From assembly GCA_031119155.1 (NCBI GenBank), contig JAVHYH010000203.1, positions 1 through 5,689 on the forward strand: a DNA stretch of 5,689 bases, written 5' to 3'. Below the pieces are notes generated by a model, which saw only the letters and a program-made list of their open reading frames with translations, had not been told where the DNA came from and ran no database searches. Shown piece by piece: positions 1 to 4,466 of this stretch. The translations under genes were made by a program, and so were the position numbers. Source of the stretch: Brevundimonas sp. GTDB taxonomy: Bacteria > Pseudomonadota > Alphaproteobacteria > Caulobacterales > Caulobacteraceae. Numbering within the stretch: position 1 is the first letter of the stretch; each line of letters begins with the position of its first letter.

Positions 1-575
1 GCGTCTTCTGCAACGTGGCCCTGTCCTCGCTGGGCGACGAGACCTTCTTCCCGCAGTTCCTCGACTTCCTCTCCGAGAACCGCGACCTGAACCAGGCGCT
101 GATCTTCGAGCTGGGTCAGGCCGTCTTCGACGCCCGCGGCGCCGTGGAAGCCCGCAACATGGCCAAGCTGGCCGACCTCGGCTTCCGCTTCTCGATCGAC
201 AAGGTCCAGACGCTGGACCTCGACTTCGCCGACCTGCAACGCTCGGACGTCCGCTTCCTCAAGGTCGCCGCCGACCTGCTGATCGAACAGCTGCTCGACC
301 TCGACAACGGCCCGGCCATCCCGTCCCTGCGCGACATCCAGGCCGCCGACTTCGCCCAGTTGACCCGCCGCTACGGCATCGAGGTCATCGCCGAGAAGTG
401 CGAGAGCGAGCGCCAGATCGTCGACATCCTCGAACTGGACGTCGGCATGGGCCAGGGCCACCTCTTCGGCGAGCCCCGCGCCATCAAGGAACAGGTGCTG
501 GCCGAAACCGACCCGCCCGCCGAATTCCTGCGCTCCACCCTGCGCAGCGCCGAACAGCGCCGCCGCTTCGGCTGA
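1..575 (+). CDS. tipF: Degenerate EAL-domain c-di-GMP-binding protein, TipF-like (3' part)
   Basis: The gene enters from the left edge; the reading frame is open from base 3 (V-F-C-N...), so the valine codon at 15 is internal and not a start. About 191 residues remain, covering most of an EAL domain. Mapped onto catalytic EAL proteins, the conserved Asn is at 12-14, the first Glu of the ExxE motif at 108-110, Lys at 261-263, Glu at 393-395 and Gln at 453-455 (GQG). However the second Glu of ExxE is Gln (FELGQ), and the DDFGTG loop reads SIDKVQT, so its second Asp is Lys (201-203). This fits a c-di-GMP receptor rather than an active phosphodiesterase. Caulobacter TipF is such a protein: a polar EAL receptor needed for flagellum assembly, with N-terminal membrane and coiled-coil parts, which here would lie outside the window. 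The EAL call is firm; the TipF name rests on recalled resemblance (FRFSIDK, DVRFLKV) and is moderate. The short tail after the domain ends in a basic stretch. Confidence 0.8.
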   Translation, partial: VFCNVALSSLGDETFFPQFLDFLSENRDLNQALIFELGQAVFDARGAVEARNMAKLADLGFRFSIDKVQTLDLDFADLQRSDVRFLKVAADLLIEQLLDLDNGPAIPSLRDIQAADFAQLTRRYGIEVIAEKCESERQIVDILELDVGMGQGHLFGEPRAIKEQVLAETDPPAEFLRSTLRSAEQRRRFG

Positions 576-650
576 GCCGATACGCCCGACACCTTCCATC
601 CCTGCCAAACCCTGTCAGCGGATCGTGTCATCCCGCGCCATGGGCACAGC

Positions 651-859
651 CTCACCTCTCCATTCGCCTCTTCAAGCGAATGGAGAGGACAGATCGGCGC
701 GTCAGCGGCGGTCACGAGAGGGCGGCTCCGTCGGGGCAGGAGACACCTCGAACACCGGTGTCGGCGGCCAATCCCTGACCACCTGCGCCGCCCCCTCCTG
801 ATCGGCGAAGTCGCCGATCTGTCCTCCCCATCGCCTTGAACGGGCGATGGAGAGGTGAG
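651..859. repeat. ~209-bp inverted repeat with nested hairpins (MITE/BIME-like)
   Basis: The outer arms 651-699 and 812-859 are inverted copies that match at about 41 of 49 aligned positions with one gap. A second, weaker stretch of complementarity, 706-726 against 787-807, extends each arm inward. Each outer arm also contains its own hairpin. On the left, 655-667 pairs perfectly with 676-688 (13 bp, 8-nt loop). On the right, 823-835 pairs with 843-855 (13 bp, one mismatch, 7-nt loop). The centre holds the palindrome ACACCGGTGT at 752-761, close to the symmetry point. No target-site duplication is obvious and no transposase is present. The design fits a non-autonomous miniature element or a paired REP unit. 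It could also act as a bidirectional transcription barrier between the EAL and HAD genes. The structure is seen directly; mobility is inference. Confidence 0.8.
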
Positions 860-945
860 CCGCCGCCCCGTACGACCAATTTCGACGCATCACCCTGCTA
901 GGCTGCCGCTTCAGGGTCTTTGACAATCGAACACCGCATCCCGCC

Positions 946-988
946 CCCGGGGAAAAGTGCACAAAAGTGCACTCGCTTTTTTTCCGGG
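946..988 (+). terminator. Tandem-10-mer hairpin followed by T7; possible terminator or RNA element
   Basis: The 10-mer AAAAGTGCAC occurs twice in direct tandem (953-962, 963-972). Because GTGCAC is self-complementary, the two copies form a 7-bp stem (956-962 with 967-973) around an AAAA loop. After a CGC spacer comes a run of seven T (977-983), as in an intrinsic terminator reading rightward. An alternative larger fold pairs 946-956 with 978-988 (cccgg and A-run against T-run and ccggg, with two G-U pairs) and closes around the inner stem. There is no gene immediately upstream to terminate except the distant EAL gene, so a role as an RNA element or the end of a short non-coding transcript is equally possible. 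Confidence 0.4.
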
Positions 989-1047
989 CGCCCTTCCGCA
1001 GATGTGTCGGGAGTATCGGGAAGACAGGGTTTCGGCATTTTTGAGAT

Positions 1048-1068
1048 GGCAGGGTCAGCGGCCCTGCC
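1048..1068 (+). other. GC-rich stem-loop upstream of the HAD gene
   Basis: GGCAGGG (1048-1054) pairs perfectly with CCCTGCC (1062-1068) around a 7-nt loop. No T run follows on either strand, so it is not an intrinsic terminator. It lies 36 nt before the HAD start codon. It could be a leader structure or an operator, or a chance fold in GC-rich DNA. Confidence 0.35.
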
Positions 1069-1104
1069 CTTCACCCCGCCCATGCGAACCGCTATCTCCG
1101 CTGC

Positions 1105-1974
1105 ATGACCCTCCCCCACGCCCTCACCGGTCTCGGCGCCATCGCCGGGGACTATGACATCCTGCTCTGCGACGTCTGGGGCGTGATCCATAACGGCCGC
1201 GAGAGCTGGCCCGAGGCCTGCGAGGCCCTGACGCGGTTCAACCAGCAGGGCGGGCACGTCATCCTGATCTCCAACTCGCCCCGCACCAGCGCCGGCGTCA
1301 TCGCCCAGATGGACGGGCTGGGGGTGCTGCGAGACAGCTGGAAAACGGTTGTCACCTCCGGCGACGCCACCCGCGCCGAACTGGCCAGACGCGCCCCCGG
1401 CCCGGCCTGGCTGATCGGCCCCGAGCGCGACGCCCCCCTGTACGAGGGCCTCGGCCTGACCACCGCCTCGGGCGCCGCCGACGCCGCCTTCCTCTCGGTC
1501 ACCGGCCCCTATGACGACGAGGTCGAAACGCCCGAGGACTACCGCGAACGCCTGACCGAGGCCGCCGAACGGGGGTTGGAGATGATCTGCGCCAACCCGG
1601 ACCGGGTGGCCCAGCGCGGCGACCGGCTGATCTACTGCGCCGGATCGCTGGCCGATCTGTACGAGACCCTCGGCGGACGGGTGACGATGGCGGGCAAGCC
1701 CTTCGGCCCTATCTATGATCTGGCGATGAAGGACGCCGCCGACCTGCTGGGCGGCCCCGTCAACCGCGCGCGCGTCCTGTGCATCGGCGACGGCGTGGTC
1801 ACCGACGTGCTCGGCGCCGACAAGCAGGCGCTGGACTGCCTGTTCATCGCCCAGGGCATCCACGGCGACAAGGCGCGCGGCGCCGACGGCCGCCTCGACC
1901 CGGCCCGCGCCGCCGATCTGCTGAAGGCTGAAACCACATATGCACGCTACGCCATGCTCGATCTGGCATGGTGA
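1105..1974 (+). CDS. TIGR01459-type HAD-superfamily class IIA hydrolase
   Basis: This 289-aa soluble protein has the full set of HAD class IIA landmarks. Motif I is LLCDVWGVIHNG with nucleophile Asp23, motif II is ILISNSPR with Ser56, motif III has Lys198 in MAGKPFGPIY, and motif IV is IGDGVVTDVLGA with Asp229 and Asp234. The C2-type cap lies between Ser56 and Lys198, as in NagD-like and phosphoglycolate phosphatase-like proteins. The usual general acid/base Asp two residues after the nucleophile is Trp25; I recall DxWG as typical of the TIGR01459 subfamily, common in alphaproteobacteria and with no established substrate. The ATG at 1105 is the only start that keeps the N-terminus close to motif I. 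No Shine-Dalgarno sequence precedes it. It heads a cluster with maoC (38 nt downstream) and ribF, which could hint at phosphate-ester clean-up linked to flavin or acyl metabolism, but that is only context. Confidence 0.88.
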   Translation: MTLPHALTGLGAIAGDYDILLCDVWGVIHNGRESWPEACEALTRFNQQGGHVILISNSPRTSAGVIAQMDGLGVLRDSWKTVVTSGDATRAELARRAPGPAWLIGPERDAPLYEGLGLTTASGAADAAFLSVTGPYDDEVETPEDYRERLTEAAERGLEMICANPDRVAQRGDRLIYCAGSLADLYETLGGRVTMAGKPFGPIYDLAMKDAADLLGGPVNRARVLCIGDGVVTDVLGADKQALDCLFIAQGIHGDKARGADGRLDPARAADLLKAETTYARYAMLDLAW

Positions 1975-2012
1975 GGATGGTCATTCTGACGCACGGGCGC
2001 TAACACCCCCCC

Positions 2013-2474
2013 ATGGTTGATCTGGTTCAGAAACATCCCTCGGGCGGCTACATCCTCGAGGAACTCCGCGTCGGCATGGCCGCCGAGAAAATCATCACGG
2101 CCACGGAGGACCGGATTCGCCTGTTCGCCGAGGCGTCGGACGACTTCAATCCGGTGCATCTGGACGAGGCCTTCGCCTCCAGGACCGCCTATCGCGGGCG
2201 GATCGCCCACGGCCTGCTCTCGGCCTCCTTCGGCTCCGCCGTGGTCGGCACGGTCCTGCCGGGCGCCGGCTCGATCTATGTCTCGCAGCAGTTGCAGTTC
2301 CACCTGCCGGTCCGCATCGACGACGTGGTCACCATCCGCATCAGCGTGATCTCGGTCGATCAGGAAAGCGCCCGTGTCGAGCTGAACTGCGAAGGCTTCG
2401 TGGACGGCAAGCTGATCATGGACGGCATCGCCACCGTGCGCGTCCCGCGCCGCCGCAAGCCGTCGGCCCGGTGA
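2013..2474 (+). CDS. MaoC-family (R)-specific enoyl-CoA hydratase-like protein
   Basis: This 153-aa protein is a single hot-dog domain of the length usual for stand-alone MaoC/PhaJ-type hydratases. The hydratase-2 signature is clear: FAEASDDFNPVHLDEAFA, with the catalytic pair Asp44 and His49, followed by RIAHGLLSAS (63-72). The Gly that usually precedes the catalytic Asp is Asp43. The strand VSQQLQFHLPVRIDD (about 90-104) matches the family's 'F..PV.iGD' region. Such enzymes add water to trans-2-enoyl-CoA to give (R)-3-hydroxyacyl-CoA; the actual substrate cannot be read from the sequence. The tail is basic (RRRKPSAR). The ATG at 2013 follows the HAD stop by 38 nt without a clear Shine-Dalgarno. 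Its TGA overlaps the GTG start of ribF, so the two are probably translationally coupled. Confidence 0.88.
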   Translation: MVDLVQKHPSGGYILEELRVGMAAEKIITATEDRIRLFAEASDDFNPVHLDEAFASRTAYRGRIAHGLLSASFGSAVVGTVLPGAGSIYVSQQLQFHLPVRIDDVVTIRISVISVDQESARVELNCEGFVDGKLIMDGIATVRVPRRRKPSAR

Positions 2475-3412
2475 TCCAGGTCGTTCGCGGCTGGCGCGAC
2501 CTGCCCGCCGACCAGCGGGGCGCGGCCGTCGCTATCGGCGCCTTCGACGGCGTCCATCGCGGACATCAGGCGGTCATCGCCCTGGCCCGCGAGGCCGCCG
2601 CCCGGCTCGGCGTGCCGCTCGCCGTGGTCAGCTTCGACCCGCACCCGCGCCGCTGGTTCCAGCCCGACGCCGCCCCCTTCCGCCTCATGACCCCGAACCA
2701 GATGGCCCGCGCGCTGGAGCCTCTGGGCGTCGACCGCCTCTACCTCCTGCCCTTCGACGGCGAGATGGCGGCCATGTCGGACGAGCAGTTCGCCCGGAAC
2801 GTCCTCGGTGAAGGCCTTGGCATCCGGCATGCCGCCGTCGGCTTCGACTTCACCTTCGGCAAGGGCCGCACCGGCTCGCCCGAGGCCCTGCGTCGCTACG
2901 GCGAGACCGCCGGCTTCACCGTCTCGGTCGCCGAACGGCTGGATGACGCCGACGGGCTGAAGCTGTCCTCCTCCGCCGTTCGCGAGGCGCTGAAGGCCGG
3001 GGACATGGCCCGCGCCGCCGCCATCCTGGGCCGCCCCTTCGCCGTCGCCGGCGAGGTCATCCATGGCGACAAGCGCGGCCGCACCATCGGCGTGCCGACC
3101 GCCAACGTCAGCCTCGGCGGCTACATGCGTCCGGCCTACGGCGTCTATGCGACCCGCACCCGCCTGCCGGACGGCCGGGTCATCAACGGCGTCGCCAACC
3201 TCGGCGTCCGCCCGATGTATCCGACCGAGGATCCGCTGCTCGAGGTCTGGCTCTTCGACTTCAACGAAGAGCTCTACGGCCAGACAGTCGAGACCGAACT
3301 GGTCGCCTTCCTGCGCGGCGAGCTCAAGTTCGACGGCCTCGACGCCCTCAAGGTCCAGATCGACCGCGACGCCGCCGACGCCCGCGCGGCTCTGGCTCAA
3401 TCGGCGTCGTAA
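2471..3412 (+). CDS. ribF: Bifunctional riboflavin kinase / FAD synthetase
   Basis: This 313-aa cytoplasmic enzyme phosphorylates riboflavin to FMN and then adenylylates FMN to FAD. The N-terminal nucleotidyltransferase domain shows AIGAFDGVHRGHQ with the HxGH pair His29/His32, then FDPHPRRWF (55-63), the DFTFGKGRTG segment from residue 126, and LSSSAVR (165-171), equivalent to the ISSTxxR loop. The C-terminal riboflavin kinase domain starts near 185. It has GDKRGRTIGVPTAN (199-212), AYGVYA, the NGVANLGVRP segment, and the likely catalytic Glu258 in LLEVWLFDFNEELYG. Length and domain order are normal. The start is a GTG inside the maoC stop (GTGA), which puts the first motif at the expected distance. 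The 3' end overlaps the convergent zeta-like gene by 16 bp. In many proteobacteria ileS follows directly; here it is about 1 kb further on. Confidence 0.97.
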   Translation: MIQVVRGWRDLPADQRGAAVAIGAFDGVHRGHQAVIALAREAAARLGVPLAVVSFDPHPRRWFQPDAAPFRLMTPNQMARALEPLGVDRLYLLPFDGEMAAMSDEQFARNVLGEGLGIRHAAVGFDFTFGKGRTGSPEALRRYGETAGFTVSVAERLDDADGLKLSSSAVREALKAGDMARAAAILGRPFAVAGEVIHGDKRGRTIGVPTANVSLGGYMRPAYGVYATRTRLPDGRVINGVANLGVRPMYPTEDPLLEVWLFDFNEELYGQTVETELVAFLRGELKFDGLDALKVQIDRDAADARAALAQSAS

Positions 3413-4035
3413 AGCGCCCTCAGCCCCGGCATCACCGGCTCCAGCGACGCCAGCATCTCGTCCGGCAAGTCGCCGTAGATCACCACCTCGTCCGACCTCT
3501 TGCTCAGCACCAGTTGCGGCGTCGCCCCGGAGTTGTCGTAGACATCCACCGTGTCGGCCTGCTCGAAGAACCAGCCGAACTGCCCGAACGACCGCAGCCT
3601 GCGGCTGACGATCTTGTCCTCCGGCACCGCGTGGCCGCCCTTGCGCACCCGCGTCGCGACCCGCTCGATATTCAGGTCGGCGCTCTCGAGGAACACATAG
3701 ATCAGCTTGACCGAGAAGCCCCGCGCCTTGGCCTGCTCGACCAGCCGGCGATACTTCGGCGTCGACAGCACCGTCTCCACGCCGATGGTCTGATAGGCGT
3801 CGATCGAGGTGGACAGCCAGGCCTCGATCCGCTGCACCGCCGCCAGATTGGCCGGAAGCAGCTCCAGCCGCTCATCCTCCGCGATGCGGCGGGCCAGTTC
3901 GTCCGGGTTGATGATCCAGATCGAGCCGCTGGGCTCGTTCACCGCGGCCATGCCGTAGGCGCTGCTCTTTCCCGACCCGTTGGGTCCGGCGATGATCCAG
4001 AGCGTCGGGGCCCTAGTCGGGCTTCTTGACGCCAT
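3397..4035 (-). CDS. Zeta-toxin-like P-loop kinase (COG4185-like)
   Basis: The 212-aa protein starts at the ATG complementary to 4033-4035. A longer frame to 4137 exists, but its extra 34 residues are Arg/Ser-rich and shadow the upstream gene. Residues 12-24 hold a beta strand and Walker A (LWIIAGPNGSGKS, Lys23). NPDELARRI follows (43-51), with Asp45 in the position of the zeta catalytic Asp. Next come GVETVLST (85-92) and the strand VKLIYVFLES (109-118). RVATRVRKGGHAVPEDKI (125-142) and RRLRSF form the Arg-rich GGH segment typical of short zeta-like ATPases. Zeta toxins phosphorylate UDP-N-acetylglucosamine and block wall synthesis; whether this short relative does so is unproven. It overlaps the upstream 80-aa gene by 23 nt and has no clear ribosome site, suggesting coupled translation. 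GC content looks like that of its neighbours, so there is no compositional sign of recent transfer. Confidence 0.85.
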   Translation of the reverse strand: MASRSPTRAPTLWIIAGPNGSGKSSAYGMAAVNEPSGSIWIINPDELARRIAEDERLELLPANLAAVQRIEAWLSTSIDAYQTIGVETVLSTPKYRRLVEQAKARGFSVKLIYVFLESADLNIERVATRVRKGGHAVPEDKIVSRRLRSFGQFGWFFEQADTVDVYDNSGATPQLVLSKRSDEVVIYGDLPDEMLASLEPVMPGLRALYDAD

Positions 4036-4255
4036 CGGCCGACCCGAACAGGCGCTTGTTCTCCTGCCGCGCCGCCTCGACGTTCTTGGTGAAGACGTAC
4101 AGGAAGTCCTCGCCAAAGGTCGGGCTGTGGGCATCAACGGCCCGGACCGTGACCTTCTGCCCGTCCGCCGCGGTGACGCGCTGAAGCGTGACGCCCTTGG
4201 GCTTCCGGCCGGCTCGCTTGCCGCTGGCGGCGCGCTGGATCGTGACGTCGGTCAT
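4013..4255 (-). CDS. Small basic protein, putative antitoxin of the zeta-like kinase
   Basis: This is an 80-aa protein that I do not recognise as a named family. The first 26 residues are basic (K13, R14, R17, K18, K20). Residues 22-43 look like a beta-rich segment (VTLQRV, QKVTVRAVD). SPTFGEDFLYVF (44-55) then leads into a probable amphipathic helix rich in charged residues (KNVEAARQENKRLFG, 57-71). There is no signal peptide or membrane segment. It lies immediately upstream of the zeta-like gene on the same strand and overlaps it by 23 nt, the usual antitoxin-first order. It does not look like the all-helical epsilon antitoxin or the HTH-type PezA. The antitoxin role is inferred from position only; the basic N-terminus could bind DNA for autoregulation. 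The ATG at 4255 has no Shine-Dalgarno sequence, but a promoter-like pair ends 6 nt before it, consistent with a leaderless mRNA. Confidence 0.7.
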   Translation of the reverse strand: MTDVTIQRAASGKRAGRKPKGVTLQRVTAADGQKVTVRAVDAHSPTFGEDFLYVFTKNVEAARQENKRLFGSADGVKKPD

Positions 4256-4261
4256 GGATCG

Positions 4262-4290
4262 AATATCGGCTCGCGCAGGAGTCTTGGCAA
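4262..4290 (-). promoter_or_regulatory. Candidate leaderless promoter of the toxin-antitoxin-like pair
   Basis: Reading leftward, TTGCCA (complement of 4285-4290, 5 of 6 to TTGACA) is followed after exactly 17 nt by GATATT (complement of 4262-4267, 4 of 6 to TATAAT). Transcription would begin about at the ATG at 4255, giving a leaderless message. That explains the absence of a ribosome-binding site. Confidence 0.5.
4279..4283. promoter_or_regulatory. GANTC (CcrM methylation) site in the promoter spacer
   Basis: GAGTC matches GANTC, the target of the cell-cycle methyltransferase CcrM in Caulobacterales. It falls between the -35 and -10 of the minus-strand candidate promoter, a placement known for GcrA-responsive promoters. 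GANTC sites are rare in this window; the other two I saw (2114-2118, 5414-5418) are inside coding sequence. That it controls this gene pair is inference. Confidence 0.4.
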
Positions 4291-4298
4291 GGCTTCGG

Positions 4299-4328
4299 CT
4301 GGCGCGCCGATCAAGCCCCTGCTAGACC
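4299..4328 (+). promoter_or_regulatory. Weak candidate promoter for ileS
   Basis: GCTAGACC at 4321-4328 matches the Caulobacter housekeeping -10 consensus GCTANAWC at all but one position. CTGGCGC at 4299-4305 matches TTGaCgS at 5 of 7. The spacer is 15 nt, slightly longer than the usual 10-14. Because ribF is cut off from ileS by an oppositely oriented pair, ileS must have a promoter in this region. This is the best match I found, but it is not strong. Confidence 0.3.
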
Positions 4329-4337
4329 GCCTGCACC

Positions 4338-4385
4338 ATGACCGTTCGCGTCCGTCTCCCGATTTCGATTAGCCGCCCGGCGTAG
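4338..4385 (+). CDS. Possible 15-codon leader ORF upstream of ileS
   Basis: ATG at 4338 opens a 15-codon frame, MTVRVRLPISISRPA, ending with TAG at 4383-4385, 81 nt before the ileS start. It contains two isoleucine codons two apart, both ATT, while almost all Ile codons in the neighbouring genes are ATC. It has no Shine-Dalgarno, but the weak promoter at 4299-4328 would start transcription just before it. It may be a regulatory leader peptide or a chance frame. Confidence 0.22.
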   Translation: MTVRVRLPISISRPA

Positions 4386-4410
4386 CGCTGCAGGGCCGCC
4401 GGCCCCGCGC
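4377..4410 (+). other. Overlapping alternative hairpins in the ileS leader
   Basis: Two folds exclude each other. In one, GGGCC (4393-4397) pairs with GGCCC (4401-4405), extended by GCGC (4385-4388) with GCGC (4407-4410). In the other, CCGGCG (4377-4382) pairs with CGCCGG (4397-4402). The first overlaps the stop codon of the small leader ORF. No T run follows, so neither is an intrinsic terminator. GC-rich DNA makes such pairs cheap. Confidence 0.3.
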
Positions 4411-4466
4411 ACGTCGGGACATTCCATCGAAACCACGCGAACGATCGACACGACGAGACCGACTTC

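Larger units (their letters stand above)
576..1104. other. Gene-free intergenic stretch with structured repeats
   Basis: These 529 nt separate the EAL gene from the HAD gene. No ORF here has a convincing protein. The minus-strand frame at 702-962 runs through the inverted repeat and resembles the low-complexity proteins predicted from such elements. Contents are a large inverted repeat (651-859), a tandem-repeat hairpin with T run (946-988) and a GC stem-loop (1048-1068). No tRNA-like fold was found. A TTGACA lies at 920-925 but no matching -10 follows it at normal spacing. The 32 nt before the HAD start contain no Shine-Dalgarno sequence, so that gene may be leaderless or nearly so. Confidence 0.8.

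Noticed and set aside
920..925. Perfect TTGACA as a promoter -35 for the HAD gene
   Set aside because: The sequence 16-18 nt downstream is a C/G run with no -10 similarity, and the Caulobacter-type -10 match nearby is poor.
702..962. Minus-strand 86-codon frame across the intergenic repeat
   Set aside because: Its middle is the translated inverted repeat and its start lies in the tandem-repeat hairpin; no recognisable domain or ribosome site.
898..1863. Minus-strand open frame of 321 codons opposite the HAD gene
   Set aside because: Low-complexity Gly/Ala/Val product, fully explained as a shadow of the HAD hydrolase.
2360..3400. Minus-strand open frame of 346 codons opposite maoC/ribF
   Set aside because: Antisense shadow of ribF, which has all its expected catalytic motifs; the shadow protein has none.
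4036..4137. Upstream extension of the zeta-like protein to an ATG at 4137
   Set aside because: The extra 34 residues are Arg/Ser-rich out-of-frame reading of the 80-aa gene; the ATG at 4035 puts Walker A at residue 17, as expected.
3397..4255. Recent horizontal acquisition of the kinase pair judged from base composition
   Set aside because: A sampled stretch of this unit has about the same GC content (near 68%) as its neighbours, so composition gives no support; only gene order suggests insertion.
4256..4466. T-box or other tRNA-sensing riboswitch before ileS
   Set aside because: No T-box core sequence or terminator/antiterminator pair is visible, and T-boxes are not expected in alphaproteobacteria.
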